Positions 14,908-24,012 of a DNA stretch of 64,000 bases are shown here, piece by piece. The notes under the pieces were generated by a model that searched no databases, had not been told where the DNA came from, and saw only the letters and a program-made list of their open reading frames with translations. Position numbers and translations under genes: made by a program. Location: NCBI RefSeq assembly GCF_014205165.1, contig NZ_JACHMZ010000001.1:4136501-4200500 (forward strand), written 5' to 3'. The DNA is from Micromonospora carbonacea. GTDB lineage: Bacteria > Actinomycetota > Actinomycetes > Mycobacteriales > Micromonosporaceae. How positions within the stretch are numbered: position 1 is the first letter of the stretch; each line of letters opens with the position of its first letter.

Positions 14908-17007
14908 ATGAGTTCGCAGTACCTCGGAAAGACACGCCGACGCATCGGCCTGATCGCCGGCGCGGTCGCCGCGCTGATGATGGCGGGCACGATGGTCGCC
15001 GGCAACGCCCAGGCGGCGGCCGGCTGCCGGGTGGCGTACGCGGTGCCGTCCCAGTGGCAGGGCGGCTTCACCGCCGACGTGTCGGTCACCAACCTCGGCG
15101 ACGCGATCGACGGGTGGACGCTGGGCTGGACGTTCCCGTCCGGCCAGCGGGTCACCCAGGCGTGGAACGCCACGGTCACCGCGTCCGGTGACCAGGTCAC
15201 CGCGAAGAACCTGAGCTACAACGCGGCGATCGCCACGAACGGCTCGGTCTCCTTCGGCTTCAACGGCTCGTGGTCGGGCAGCAACACCGCGCCGACCTCG
15301 TTCACCCTCAACGGGGTGGCCTGCACCGGCAACGTGGGCGGCACGCCGACGCCGACCCCGACCACCACCCCTCCCCCGTCCCCGACACCCACCACCTCGC
15401 CGTCGCCGTCCCCGGGTGGCGACCCGATGGCCACGGTCGCGGCGATGCAGCCCGGCTGGAACCTGGGCAACACCTACGACGCCATCCCCGACGAGACCGC
15501 CTGGGGCAACCCGCCGGTCACCCAGGCCCTGCTCCAGAAGATCCGGTCCCAGGGCTACCGCAGCATCCGGATCCCGGTGACCTGGAGCAACCACCACGGG
15601 CCGGCGCCGACGTACCCGCTCGACCCGGCCTGGCTGGCCAAGGTCCGGCAGGTCGTCGACTGGTCGCTCGCGGAGGGCCTCTACGTGCTGGTCAACCTGC
15701 ACCACGACTCCTGGCAGTGGATCAACACCTACCCGGGCGACCGCACGAACGTGATGAACCGGTACACCGCCCTGTGGACCCAGCTCGCCACCACCTTCCG
15801 GGACTACTCCTCGAAGCTGACGTTCGAGAGCATCAACGAGCCGCAGTTCACCGGCACGTCCGGGGACGCCCAGAGCGACGAGATGCTGCGCGAGCTGAAC
15901 GTCGCGTTCGTCCGCCTGATGCGCCAGTCCGGCGGCAACAACGCCACCCGGCTGCTCGTGCTGCCCACCCTCTACACCAACTCCAACCAGGAGCGGCTCG
16001 ACGCGCTGACGGCCACGATCGACCAGCTCGGGGACCGCAACATCGCCGCGACCGTCCACTTCTACGGCTGGTGGCCGTTCAGCGTCAACATCGCCGGCGG
16101 CACCCGCTACGACGCCAACGTCGAGCAGGACCTCGTCGACGGCTTCGACCGCGTCCAGCGGACGTTCGTCTCCCGGGGCATCCCGGTGATCGTCGGCGAG
16201 TGGGCGCTGCTCAGCTACGACTACACCCGGCCCGGCATCATCGAACGCGGCGAGCTGCTCAAGTTCTTCGAGGCCGTCGGCTACCACGCCCGGATCCGCA
16301 AGCTCACCACGATGCTCTGGGACGCGGGCTCGTTCCTCGACCGCAACACGCTGCAATGGCGGGACCAGGGCATCTACGACATGATGAAGGCGAGCCTGAC
16401 CACCCGCTCCGCCACCGCCTCCGCGGACCAGGTCTACGTGCCCCGCACCGGCGCCGTCACCAGCAGGTCGCTCACCCTGAACCTCAACGGGGCCACGTTC
16501 CAGGGCCTCCGGCAGGGCAGCACCAACCTGGTCAACGGCACCGACTACACCGTCTCCGGCAGCACCCTCACCCTGACCGCCTCGGCCCTGACCCGGCTGG
16601 TCGGCAGCCGCGCCTACGGCGTCAACGCCACCATCGAGGCCCGCTTCTCACAGGGCGTGCCGTGGCAGATCAGCATCATCACCTACGACCCACCGACCCA
16701 GGCGGCGGCCACCGGGACGACCAGCTCGTTCACCATCCCCACCCAGTTCCGCGGCGACCAGCTCGCCACCATGGAGGCCACGTACGCCGACGGCAGCCCC
16801 GCCGGCCCGGCCAACTGGACCCCCTACAAGGAGTTCTGGTCCAACTTCCAGCCCGACTACACGGCGAACACGATCATCATGAAGCCCGAGTTCTTCGCCG
16901 AGGTCAAGGACGGCCCGGTCACCCTGACGTTCCACTTCTGGAGCGGCACGAAGATCAAATACCAGGTGACCAAGTCCGGGACGTCGGTCACGGGCGCGCC
17001 CGCCTGA
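14908..17007 (+). CDS. Secreted endoglucanase: CBM2, GH5 (subfamily 4-like), Ig-like CBM_X2, CBM46-like
   Basis: 699 residues, from ATG 14908 after GAGGA. Residues 1-37 are a signal peptide (RRR, hydrophobic core, AQA-A cleavage). Residues 39-140 are a family 2 cellulose-binding module bounded by C40 and C139. A Pro/Thr/Ser linker covers 146-172. The GH5 catalytic domain (175-500) starts GWNLGNTYDA; E311 in SINEPQ is the acid/base and E431 in VGEWAL the nucleophile. Residues 505-595 look like an Ig-like CBM_X2 and 600-690 like CBM46, the tail order known from Bacillus Cel5 enzymes. It cuts beta-1,4-glucan, possibly xyloglucan, outside the cell. Its promoter carries a LacI operator and its 3' end a strong terminator. 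Confidence 0.92.
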   Translation: MSSQYLGKTRRRIGLIAGAVAALMMAGTMVAGNAQAAAGCRVAYAVPSQWQGGFTADVSVTNLGDAIDGWTLGWTFPSGQRVTQAWNATVTASGDQVTAKNLSYNAAIATNGSVSFGFNGSWSGSNTAPTSFTLNGVACTGNVGGTPTPTPTTTPPPSPTPTTSPSPSPGGDPMATVAAMQPGWNLGNTYDAIPDETAWGNPPVTQALLQKIRSQGYRSIRIPVTWSNHHGPAPTYPLDPAWLAKVRQVVDWSLAEGLYVLVNLHHDSWQWINTYPGDRTNVMNRYTALWTQLATTFRDYSSKLTFESINEPQFTGTSGDAQSDEMLRELNVAFVRLMRQSGGNNATRLLVLPTLYTNSNQERLDALTATIDQLGDRNIAATVHFYGWWPFSVNIAGGTRYDANVEQDLVDGFDRVQRTFVSRGIPVIVGEWALLSYDYTRPGIIERGELLKFFEAVGYHARIRKLTTMLWDAGSFLDRNTLQWRDQGIYDMMKASLTTRSATASADQVYVPRTGAVTSRSLTLNLNGATFQGLRQGSTNLVNGTDYTVSGSTLTLTASALTRLVGSRAYGVNATIEARFSQGVPWQISIITYDPPTQAAATGTTSSFTIPTQFRGDQLATMEATYADGSPAGPANWTPYKEFWSNFQPDYTANTIIMKPEFFAEVKDGPVTLTFHFWSGTKIKYQVTKSGTSVTGAPA

Positions 17008-17026
17008 CCCGCGCCCGGCAACAGGC

Positions 17027-17056
17027 GGGGCCCGCAGCCAAGCGGCTGCGGGCCCC
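17027..17056 (+). terminator. Rho-independent-like terminator after endoglucanase
   Basis: A perfect 13-bp stem (GGGGCCCGCAGCC with GGCTGCGGGCCCC) and an AAGC loop, 20 bp after the stop. No U-run, as is common in actinobacteria. It may also end the convergent PIG-L gene transcript. Confidence 0.8.
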
Positions 17057-17109
17057 GTCGCGTCGGGGGACAGCGGGGAACACGGCCCGCCGGGGCGGGC
17101 GCGTCCGCC

Positions 17110-17937
17110 TCAGCGCAGCCCGGCGAACAGGTCGCTCTCGGGCGTCGGCGCGCCGGTCGTGTCGCGGACCCGGACGAAGGTCTCCACGCCCATCAGCTCG
17201 GTGAACCGCTCCTGGCCCAGTTGCAGGAAGAAGATGTTCTCGGCCTGGCTGGCGTGGGTGGCCAGCGACGCGAACTTCTGCGCGCCGTAGGCGCTCGTGT
17301 CCACCCAGGTGGTGATCTCCTCGTCGGGCAGGCCGAGCGGCGGCAGCTCCACCTGCCCCTCCGGCACGGGAAACTCGATGCCCATCTCCGCCATCACGCG
17401 GCCGAACTCCGCAAACGCGCTGCGCGGCACGGTGGTCCAGTAGACCTTCGCCGGGATGCCCGTGCGCTCGACGGCGGCCATGGTGATCCGGTGCGCCTGG
17501 ATGTGGTCCGGGTGGCCGTAGAAGCCGTTCTCGTCGTAGGTGACGACGACGTCGGGCCGGTAGCGCCTGATCAGCCCGGCCAGCCGGTCGGCCGCCTCCG
17601 CCACCGGCGTGTTCCAGAACGCGTGCGGCGCGTCGTTGGCCGCCCAGCCCATCATCCCGGAGTCGGCGTAGTCCAGCGTCTCCAGGTGCGTGACCTTCAA
17701 CGCCTCGCAGCTGGCCGCCAGCTCGGCCCGGCGCATCGCCACCACGGCCTGCGGGTCGTGCCCCTCGTCGCCCGGCTTGACGCCGCCGGGGCCGTCGCCG
17801 CACCGGCCGTCGGTGCAGGTCACGAGCACCGTCGTGACGCCCTCCGCCGCATAGCGGGCGAGGACGCCGCCGGTGCTGGTCGCCTCGTCGTCGGGGTGCG
17901 CGTGCACCGCCATCAGGGTCAGGGTTCGCTGGGCCAC
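17110..17937 (-). CDS. PIG-L family zinc deacetylase/amidase (mycothiol-type)
   Basis: 275 residues. AVHAHPDDEA carries the His and Asp-Asp zinc/base motif and HPDHIQAH the third zinc His; VVVTYDENGFYGHPDH is close to mycothiol conjugate amidase (Mca) and MshB. Enzymes of this group hydrolyse the amide of GlcNAc-inositol or mycothiol conjugates. Whether it is MshB, Mca or a paralogue cannot be decided. GTG 17937 is the start; a TATCGT box ends 6 bp upstream, so the mRNA is probably leaderless. Confidence 0.82.
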   Translation of the reverse strand: MAQRTLTLMAVHAHPDDEATSTGGVLARYAAEGVTTVLVTCTDGRCGDGPGGVKPGDEGHDPQAVVAMRRAELAASCEALKVTHLETLDYADSGMMGWAANDAPHAFWNTPVAEAADRLAGLIRRYRPDVVVTYDENGFYGHPDHIQAHRITMAAVERTGIPAKVYWTTVPRSAFAEFGRVMAEMGIEFPVPEGQVELPPLGLPDEEITTWVDTSAYGAQKFASLATHASQAENIFFLQLGQERFTELMGVETFVRVRDTTGAPTPESDLFAGLR

Positions 17938-17943
17938 CCCACC

Positions 17944-17949
17944 ACGATA
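17944..17949 (-). promoter_or_regulatory. -10 box for leaderless PIG-L transcript
   Basis: TATCGT on the minus strand is 6 nt from the GTG start, so transcription would start at the start codon itself. No convincing -35. Confidence 0.45.
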
Positions 17950-18010
17950 CGGGGCGGGCCCCGCCCACTAGCATTGCCGCGGTCCACGACGTCTGCTGAA
18001 TCGAGGCGAG

Positions 18011-18724
18011 ATGCGTTGGCTGCGGCAGTTGCTGGGTGGCAACCGGGTCCAGCTCGACCCGGAGCGGCAGCAGACACTGCTGCGCGACGTCCGAAACCGC
18101 TACGGCGCCCGCTCGCCGCAGCGGTTCCCCGAGCAGGCCGAGGCGATCGCCCGGCTGCTGGACGACGACGACGGGCTGGTGGTGGCGGCCCGGATCCTGG
18201 GCGAGGCCGCCGACGAGGCCCATGCGGCGCTACAGGCCCAGGTGCACGACGTGCACCGGCGCACGGGCCGGCGGCTGCTGCTGCACCGGCGCAACTACCG
18301 GCCGCTGTGGAAGGAGGCCGGCCCCTCGCTGCGGTGGCCCCTGTTCGCGCTGCCGTCCGGCCTGCACCCGTACGCGCAGGTGGCCGCAGCCGCCACGGTG
18401 GTCGGCAGCCGGGCCGCCCGGCTCGACCGGGTGACCGACCCGACCCCGCTGGTGACCCACGTGTTCGAGGTGCTCGACCTCACCACCGCCGGCTGGGAGT
18501 ACGGCCGGGTGCGGGTGGACACCGACGCCGCCGCCCTGGCCGAGCGCCTGATCTCGGCCGCCGGCCGGGTCCTCGCCACCATGGACGACCCGCCCCGGCT
18601 GCCGCCCGCCGTGCGCGAGCTGATGCGCCGCAACAACACCCTCGACGTGCACGACCCGGCCGGGCCCCGGGTCGTCGGCGGGTTCAACCCGGGCGCGCGG
18701 ATGCGGGAGGTCCTGCTCGCCTGA
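18011..18724 (+). CDS. Conserved hypothetical protein, cytoplasmic
   Basis: 237 residues, no signal peptide, membrane helix or known motif. The N-terminal half is helical and charged ([68 protein letters not shown]); the C-terminal part is mixed. ATG 18011 follows GAGGCGAG. A TAGCAT box at 17969 could be its -10. It stands alone: the neighbours are a divergent PIG-L gene and a convergent IclR gene. It ends in a strong hairpin terminator. Function unknown. Confidence 0.65.
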   Translation: MRWLRQLLGGNRVQLDPERQQTLLRDVRNRYGARSPQRFPEQAEAIARLLDDDDGLVVAARILGEAADEAHAALQAQVHDVHRRTGRRLLLHRRNYRPLWKEAGPSLRWPLFALPSGLHPYAQVAAAATVVGSRAARLDRVTDPTPLVTHVFEVLDLTTAGWEYGRVRVDTDAAALAERLISAAGRVLATMDDPPRLPPAVRELMRRNNTLDVHDPAGPRVVGGFNPGARMREVLLA

Positions 18725-18757
18725 GCCACGCGTCGGCCCCGGCCGGGGCCGCGTGGC
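18725..18757 (+). terminator. Terminator after the hypothetical gene
   Basis: GCCACGC pairs with GCGTGGC and GGCCCC with GGGGCC around a GGCC loop, with a 3-nt bulge on the left arm. It begins right after the stop codon. Confidence 0.65.
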
Positions 18758-18788
18758 GCGGCACCGAGCCGGCGCGGTCGGCCGGGGC

Positions 18789-18824
18789 GTCCGCAGTGGC
18801 CGCCGGTGTCCGCAGTGGCCGCCG
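18789..18824. repeat. 17-bp direct repeat between convergent genes
   Basis: GTCCGCAGTGGCCGCCG occurs at 18789-18805 and 18808-18824, period 19. It is noncoding and only two units long; it looks like a small tandem duplication. Confidence 0.7.
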
Positions 18825-18842
18825 CGCGCCGGGGCGGCCGGC

Positions 18843-19661
18843 TCACCGGCGCGGGCCGGCCCGGGACAGGACGCGGGAGAGGGCGAGGCTGGCGGTGCGC
18901 ACCGCCGGGGCGAGCCGGGCCGGCGGCGCCTGGTGCGCGGGCACCGAGATGGACAGCGCGGCGACGATCCGGCCGTGCACCAGGACGGGCGACGCCACGC
19001 AGGACAGCCCGGGGGCGGCCTCCTGCCGGTCGTAGCCGACCCCGCAGCGGCGGATCCGGGCCAGCTCGTCGGCGAGCCGCCCGGGGTCGGTGACGGAGTG
19101 CGCGGTCAGCCGGGGCAACGGCTGCGCCAGCACCTCGTCGACGAGCTCCTGCCCGGACCAGGCGAGCAGCACCTTGCCGACGCCGGTGCAGGTCAACGGC
19201 AGGCGTCCGCCGACCCGCGCCGGGGTGTCGATGCCCGTGTGCCCGCGGATCCGGTCGGCGTAGACCACGTCGAGGCCGTCGCGGACGGCGAGGTGGATGG
19301 TCTCGTGGGTGGCCTCGTAGAGGTCCTGGAGGAACGGCAGCGCGGCCTCGCGCAGGCGCAGCTTGACCGGCACCAGCTCGCCCAGCTCGAACAGCCCGAT
19401 GCCGAGCCCGAACCCGACGGGGGCGCGTTGCAGCAGCCCCAGCCCGACCAGTTGCTCGGCCAGCCGGTGCACGGTGGCCTTCGGCAGGCCCGTGCGCCGG
19501 GACAGCTCGGTCAGGCGCAGGGCCTCCTCCCCCGGGCGGAACGCGCGCAGCAGCCGTACCCCCCGGTCGAGCACGTTGCCCCGGCCGGGGCCCGCCGGGG
19601 CGGGCGGCGACGCCCCCGGGCCGTCCGTGTCGGCGAATCCCGCCGTGTCGTTCCGTGGCAT
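18843..19661 (-). CDS. IclR-family transcriptional regulator
   Basis: 272 residues. N-terminal winged helix ([43 protein letters not shown]), then the IclR effector domain ([49 protein letters not shown]). ATG 19661 is the start. A 17-bp near-perfect dyad overlaps this ATG, implying autoregulation. It is divergent from an acetaldehyde dehydrogenase/aldolase operon, the lower end of meta-cleavage pathways, which it probably controls in response to an aromatic or a pathway intermediate. Confidence 0.85.
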   Translation of the reverse strand: MPRNDTAGFADTDGPGASPPAPAGPGRGNVLDRGVRLLRAFRPGEEALRLTELSRRTGLPKATVHRLAEQLVGLGLLQRAPVGFGLGIGLFELGELVPVKLRLREAALPFLQDLYEATHETIHLAVRDGLDVVYADRIRGHTGIDTPARVGGRLPLTCTGVGKVLLAWSGQELVDEVLAQPLPRLTAHSVTDPGRLADELARIRRCGVGYDRQEAAPGLSCVASPVLVHGRIVAALSISVPAHQAPPARLAPAVRTASLALSRVLSRAGPRR

Positions 19662-19666
19662 GGAAC
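19650..19666. promoter_or_regulatory. IclR-type operator over the regulator's start codon
   Basis: GTTCCGTGGCATGGAAC: seven of eight base pairs are symmetric around the central G. The GTTCC/GGAAC arms suit IclR family dimers. It contains the ATG of the IclR gene. Confidence 0.55.
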
Positions 19667-19793
19667 ACGAGGTTGCCAGCCGGCCGGCGCGGCGTCTACA
19701 CCTGGAGGCCGGATGCCGGGCACCCCGGCAGGCCCGTTCCGCCGGGCGCGACGGCCGGGTGTCCGTTTCGTCCCAGGCCAGGGAGCAGGAGAC

Positions 19794-20729
19794 ATGCCCA
19801 AGACGAAGGTCGCCATCATCGGCTCCGGGAACATCGGCACCGACCTGATGATCAAGATTCTGCGGGGGGCGGAGACGATGGAGGTGGCCGCCCTCGTCGG
19901 CATCGACCCCCGCTCCGACGGACTGGCGCGGGCGGCCCGGCTCGGCGTGCCGGTCGTCCCGACCGGCGTGCGGGGGCTGCTCGACCACCCCGACTTCGGC
20001 GACGTCCGGATCGTGTTCGACGCCACGTCGGCGCAGGCCCACCTCGCCAACGACGCCGCCCTGCGCGGGGCCCGCCTCACGCTCGTCGACCTGACGCCGG
20101 CGGCGATCGGCCCGTACGTGGTGCCGCCGGTCAACCTCGACGAGCACCTCGGCGCGCCCAACCTGAACATGGTCACCTGCGGCGGCCAGGCCACCATCCC
20201 GATGGTCGCGGCGATCTCCTCGGTCGCCACCACGCACTACGCCGAGATCGTCGCGTCGATCTCGTCGCGCTCGGCCGGCCCCGGCACCCGGGCGAACATC
20301 GACGAGTTCACCGAGACCACCGCGCGGGCGATCGAGCGGGTGGGCGGGGCCCGGCGCGGCAAGGCGATCATCGTGCTGAACCCCGCCGAACCGCCGCTGA
20401 TCATGCGCGACACCGTCTTCTGCGTCGTTGACGACTGCGACCGCGACGCGGTCACGGCGGCCGTGCTGGCCATGGTCGGGAAGGTCCGGGAGTACGTGCC
20501 CGGGTACCGGCTCAAGCAGGACGTCCAGTTCCGCAGGATCACGGCGGGCAGCCCGGAGGCCGACCTCGTCCCGCACGCCCCACCCGGCGACCGCTGGGTG
20601 GTCAGCGTGTTCCTGGAGGTGGAGGGGGCGGGCCACTACCTGCCCACGTACGCGGGCAACCTGGACATCATGACCTCCGCCGCGCGGCAGGTCGGCGAGC
20701 GGCTGGCGACGGCGGTGACGGCCCGATGA
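19794..20729 (+). CDS. mhpF: Acetaldehyde dehydrogenase (acylating), MhpF/DmpF/HsaG type
   Basis: 311 residues. [19 protein letters not shown] is the NAD Rossmann loop; the catalytic Cys is in [17 protein letters not shown]. It turns acetaldehyde (or propanal) plus CoA and NAD+ into acyl-CoA, EC 1.2.1.10. The partner aldolase gene overlaps its stop by ATGA, matching the channelling complex these two proteins form. GGAG lies shortly upstream of ATG 19794. The hydratase that normally precedes the aldolase step is not next to it, so the 2-hydroxydienoate must be made by genes elsewhere. Confidence 0.93.
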   Translation: MPKTKVAIIGSGNIGTDLMIKILRGAETMEVAALVGIDPRSDGLARAARLGVPVVPTGVRGLLDHPDFGDVRIVFDATSAQAHLANDAALRGARLTLVDLTPAAIGPYVVPPVNLDEHLGAPNLNMVTCGGQATIPMVAAISSVATTHYAEIVASISSRSAGPGTRANIDEFTETTARAIERVGGARRGKAIIVLNPAEPPLIMRDTVFCVVDDCDRDAVTAAVLAMVGKVREYVPGYRLKQDVQFRRITAGSPEADLVPHAPPGDRWVVSVFLEVEGAGHYLPTYAGNLDIMTSAARQVGERLATAVTAR

Positions 20730-21739
20730 GCACCCGGATCTACGTCCAGGACGTCACCCTCCGCGACGGCATGCACGCCATCCGGCACCGCTACACCCTC
20801 GACCAGGTCCGGGCCGTCGCCGCGGCCCTGGACGCGGCCGGCGTCGCCGCGATCGAGGTGTCGCACGGCGACGGGCTGGCCGGCAGCAGCCTCAACTACG
20901 GCCCCGGGGCGCACACCGACTGGGAGTGGATCGAGGCCGCCGCCGAGGTGGTCGGGCGGGCGACCCTCACCGGCCTCCTGCTGCCCGGCATCGGCACCGT
21001 GCGCGAGCTGCGGAAAGCCTGGGACCACGGCATCCGCTCGATCCGCATCGCCACCCACTGCACCGAGGCGGACATCGCCAACCAGCACATCGCCGCCGCC
21101 CGGGAGCTGGGCATGGACGTCTCGGGGTTCCTGATGATGTCGCACCTGGCGTCGCCGAAGGTGCTCGCCGAGCAGGCGCGGATCATGGAGGCGGCGGGCG
21201 CGCACTGCGTCTACGTCACCGACTCCGGCGGCCGGTTGACCATGGACGGCGTCCGGGAGCGCGTGCGCACGTACCGCGACGTGCTCGCGCCGCAGACCCA
21301 GATCGGCATCCACGCCCACCACAACCTGGGCCTCGGCGTGGCCAACTCGGTCGTCGCCGTCGAGGAGGGGGTGTACCGGGTCGACGCGTCCCTCGCGGGC
21401 CAGGGCGCCGGGGCCGGGAACTGCCCGATCGAGGCGTTCGTCGCCGTCGCCGACCTCACCGGCTGGGAGCACGGCTGCGACCTGTTCGCGCTCATGGACG
21501 CGGCCGACGACCTCGTCCGCCCGCTCCAGGACCGCCCGGTGCGCGTCGACCGCGAGACGCTGACCCTGGGGTACGCCGGCGTCTACTCCAGCTTCCTGCG
21601 CCACGCCGAGGCCGCCGCGGCCGAGTACGGCCTCGACACCCGCAGCATCCTCGTCGAGGTGGGCCGGCGGCAGCTGGTCGGCGGCCAGGAGGACATGATC
21701 GTCGACATCGCGCTCGACCTGCGACGGCAGCGCCCGTAG
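20726..21739 (+). CDS. mhpE: 4-hydroxy-2-oxovalerate aldolase, MhpE/DmpG/HsaF type
   Basis: 337 residues of the DRE-TIM metallolyase family: [12 protein letters not shown] (metal-binding Asp and catalytic base region), [16 protein letters not shown] (metal His pair), and a C-terminal helical part for contact with the dehydrogenase. It splits 4-hydroxy-2-oxovalerate (or a longer homologue) into pyruvate and an aldehyde passed to MhpF. The start ATG 20726 overlaps the mhpF stop. The gene ends 26 bp before the convergent anti-sigma-like gene. Confidence 0.93.
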   Translation: MSTRIYVQDVTLRDGMHAIRHRYTLDQVRAVAAALDAAGVAAIEVSHGDGLAGSSLNYGPGAHTDWEWIEAAAEVVGRATLTGLLLPGIGTVRELRKAWDHGIRSIRIATHCTEADIANQHIAAARELGMDVSGFLMMSHLASPKVLAEQARIMEAAGAHCVYVTDSGGRLTMDGVRERVRTYRDVLAPQTQIGIHAHHNLGLGVANSVVAVEEGVYRVDASLAGQGAGAGNCPIEAFVAVADLTGWEHGCDLFALMDAADDLVRPLQDRPVRVDRETLTLGYAGVYSSFLRHAEAAAAEYGLDTRSILVEVGRRQLVGGQEDMIVDIALDLRRQRP

Positions 21740-21765
21740 CGGCCGGCGCGGCCCCGCCCGGGGGT

Positions 21766-22593
21766 TCAGTCCGGCGCGGACCCGTTGTCGACCAGGCGGA
21801 ACCGGTCGGTCACGGGCGCGTCGCCGGCCTCCTCCAGGATCAGCCCCCGCGTCGGCGAGTGTTGCAGGTACGCCGACTGGCTGCTGATCGCGTACGCCGA
21901 GCCGTCGCGCACGACGGTGAACCGCTGCCTCGGTTCGTCCGGGGCGCATGCGGCCGCCTCGACCCGCAGCGGCTCGCTGCCGGAGGACCGGACCTCCCAG
22001 CAGGTGTCGGTCCCGTCGGGGCCGGGCTCGGCGGCGCGGATCTGGTAGCCGTCCCCCTGCGGCGCGAACACGAACAACTGGCGGCCCTCGTCGCCGTCGA
22101 CCTCCGCCAGCCGGCCGTCGTCGAGCAGCGACACGCCACCCTCCGCGGCCACCCGCACGATGGTGACCTGACGCTGTCCCGACAGCACCCGGTCGCCGAC
22201 CGGCGGGCCGGACGATCCGGTGGGCGGGGCGGACGTGCCGCCGGTCGGCCCGGACGCCGTGTCGTCCGGGCCGGGCGACGTGCGCTCCGGCGTGGGCGAG
22301 AGGCGATCCGGCCCGGGTGACGTCGGCTCCGGCCAGGGCGACGCGGCCGGGGCGGAGGTGGGGCCCGCCGGACCGATCGGGACGGGCTGCGGCGGGCCGC
22401 CGGACCCGGCGAGGGCGACACCCGCGCCGAGCGCGACGACGGCGAGGGCGGCGAGCGACACCGAGGCCGCCCGGCGTCGCCGGCGGCGGGCGTCGCCGCG
22501 CCGCCGGACGTCGGCGGCGGCGGGGACGCCCCCCTGCCCGCCGTGGCCCGCCAGCGCCCGCAGGGCGTCGGCGAGCTGGTTGTCGGAACTCAT
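21766..22593 (-). CDS. Membrane-anchored anti-sigma-like protein with an extracytoplasmic Cys-paired domain
   Basis: 275 residues. Residues 1-42 are a short cytoplasmic, Arg-rich part; 43-63 a single transmembrane helix; 65-135 a Pro/Ser/Thr/Gly linker; 137-270 an outside domain with two cysteines (CWEV and AACAPDEPRQRF). That domain clearly resembles the C-terminal domain of the exported protein at 23203-23856 (LSGxRxVTIVRV, SLLDxGRLAEVDxDxGRQxFV, RGLILEExGDAP). The gene overlaps the upstream sigma factor gene by ATGA, so it is its likely partner, but I cannot see a zinc (ZAS) anti-sigma motif. The outer domain may be a beta-trefoil lectin-like sensor; this is a guess. Confidence 0.75.
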   Translation of the reverse strand: MSSDNQLADALRALAGHGGQGGVPAAADVRRRGDARRRRRRAASVSLAALAVVALGAGVALAGSGGPPQPVPIGPAGPTSAPAASPWPEPTSPGPDRLSPTPERTSPGPDDTASGPTGGTSAPPTGSSGPPVGDRVLSGQRQVTIVRVAAEGGVSLLDDGRLAEVDGDEGRQLFVFAPQGDGYQIRAAEPGPDGTDTCWEVRSSGSEPLRVEAAACAPDEPRQRFTVVRDGSAYAISSQSAYLQHSPTRGLILEEAGDAPVTDRFRLVDNGSAPD

Positions 22594-23099
22594 GACCGCG
22601 CCCTTTCGTCCACCCCGTGGTGCTCCGGTTCGGTCAGGTGCGCGGCCAGGGCCCGCCGGCCCCGGGCCAGCCGCGTCTTGACGGTGTTCTCGTTGGCGCC
22701 GACCTCGGCCGCGATCTCGGCCACGCTCAGCCCGACCAGGTGGTGCAGCACCACGGCCCGGCGCTGCTCGGCGGAGATGTGCCGCAGCGCGGCCACGATC
22801 GCGACGTGGTCGACCGAGGCGGCGTCGACGCGTTGCTCGGTGGCCTCCCGGCGGTGGGCACGCATCCGGTTGACGGTCTTGCGCCAGGCGCTCACCGCCA
22901 CCCGGTACGCAACCCGGCGCACCCACGCCTCCGGGCTGTCGCACCCCCGCACCACGGCCCAGCGGTCCCAGGCCCGGGCGTACGCCTCGGCCACCGCGTC
23001 CTCGGCCTCGGCCCGGTTGCCGACCATCGCATACAGCTGTCCCAGCACCCGGTGGGCGGACGCGGAGTAGAAGGCGTCGAACTCCGCAGCGTCACGCAT
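22590..23099 (-). CDS. ECF RNA polymerase sigma factor, SigE family
   Basis: 169 residues with sigma-2 (FYSASAHRVLGQLYAMVGNRAEAEDAVAEAYARAWDRW) and sigma-4 (LRHISAEQRRAVVLHHLVGLSVAEIAAEVGANENTVKTRLARGRRAL) regions and no extra domain, typical of the large actinobacterial SigE-like ECF group. ATG 23099 has GGAG 10 nt upstream. It is coupled by ATGA to the membrane protein gene that follows. A strong hairpin separates it from the exported paralogue gene upstream, so it has its own promoter in the intervening 57 bp. Confidence 0.88.
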   Translation of the reverse strand: MRDAAEFDAFYSASAHRVLGQLYAMVGNRAEAEDAVAEAYARAWDRWAVVRGCDSPEAWVRRVAYRVAVSAWRKTVNRMRAHRREATEQRVDAASVDHVAIVAALRHISAEQRRAVVLHHLVGLSVAEIAAEVGANENTVKTRLARGRRALAAHLTEPEHHGVDERARS

Positions 23100-23156
23100 C
23101 GGTCAAAGTCTCCACCAGACCTGGTCGGTTCGGTAAACGGGGTCCTCCCGGGTGAC

Positions 23157-23197
23157 GTCGGCGGCCCGGCCGGGGAACGGCCGGCCGGGCCGCCGAC
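23157..23197 (-). terminator. Long hairpin terminator between exported protein and sigma factor genes
   Basis: A perfect 17-bp GC-only-rich stem (23157-23173 with 23181-23197) and a 7-nt loop, 5 bp after the stop of the exported protein gene. It separates this gene from the sigma factor transcript. Confidence 0.75.
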
Positions 23198-23202
23198 GGT
23201 GG

Positions 23203-23856
23203 TCACCGCCGCGGGGCCGGTCCGGTGTCGTTGAACCGGAAGCTGCTGGCCGGCGGGGCGTCGCCCAGCTCCTCCAGGATCAGCCCGGAGCGCGCCGAGT
23301 CGCGCAGGTACGCCCACCGGTTGCTGATCAGGTACTCGCGCGCCCCGCCGCCGGGGGCGGGCGCGATGGCGAACCGCTGCGCCGGGTCGTCCGCCCGGCA
23401 GGGGGCTCCGGCGACGTACAGCGGCTGGCCGTTGTCCGGGTTGCGCGCCTGCCAGCAGACCGGCTGCCCGGTGCCGCCGCCGTAGTACGCCTTGATCAGG
23501 TATTCGCCCGCGCCCAGCGGGGTCGGCACGAACACCTGCCGGCCACGGTCGTCGTCCACCTCCGCCAGCCGCCCGCCGTCGAGCAGGGACAGCCCCGACT
23601 CGAACGACCCCACCCGGACGATCGTGACCCGGCGCTTGCCCGACAGCAGCGGGTCCTTGCTCGCCCGCGGCACCGGGACCGCCGGGGCCGCGGCACGGGG
23701 TGCCACCTGCGGCACCGCCCCGGCCGCCACCGGCGCCGGCGCCACCCCGGACGGCGCGGCGTCGCCCGCGGACGCCGACAACGCCCCGTAGAGCGTCGCG
23801 GCGGCACCGGTCAGCACCACCAGGCCCGCCCCAGCGAGCCACCTACGCACCAACAC
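23203..23856 (-). CDS. Exported protein, paralogue of the anti-sigma-like sensor domain
   Basis: 217 residues from GTG 23856, which has GGGAGG 5 nt upstream. Residues 1-32 are a signal peptide or N-terminal anchor (VRRW, hydrophobic core, SASA), 33-68 an Ala/Pro linker, and 70-215 a domain that shares the motif string and both cysteines with the sensor domain of the neighbouring membrane protein. It lacks a clear lipobox. It could be a soluble form competing with, or binding the same ligand as, the sigma partner. No homologue of known function is recognised. Confidence 0.7.
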   Translation of the reverse strand: MLVRRWLAGAGLVVLTGAAATLYGALSASAGDAAPSGVAPAPVAAGAVPQVAPRAAAPAVPVPRASKDPLLSGKRRVTIVRVGSFESGLSLLDGGRLAEVDDDRGRQVFVPTPLGAGEYLIKAYYGGGTGQPVCWQARNPDNGQPLYVAGAPCRADDPAQRFAIAPAPGGGAREYLISNRWAYLRDSARSGLILEELGDAPPASSFRFNDTGPAPRR

Positions 23857-24012
23857 CGTTACCTCCCCACCGCCCCGGCTCCCCGGGGCCCAGGCCGAGA
23901 CCGGCCAGCCCTGCCGGCTGGCCGTCCTCACTCGACTCGACCTGATGACGCGTGCGGGGGCCGGCAGGTTTCAGCAGCCGGCGCGGAAAAGCGTCGGCGG
24001 CCCCCGCCGGGG

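Noticed and set aside
17110..17937. Naming the PIG-L gene mca or mshB
   Set aside because: The motifs fit both and paralogues; the genome copy number cannot be seen here.
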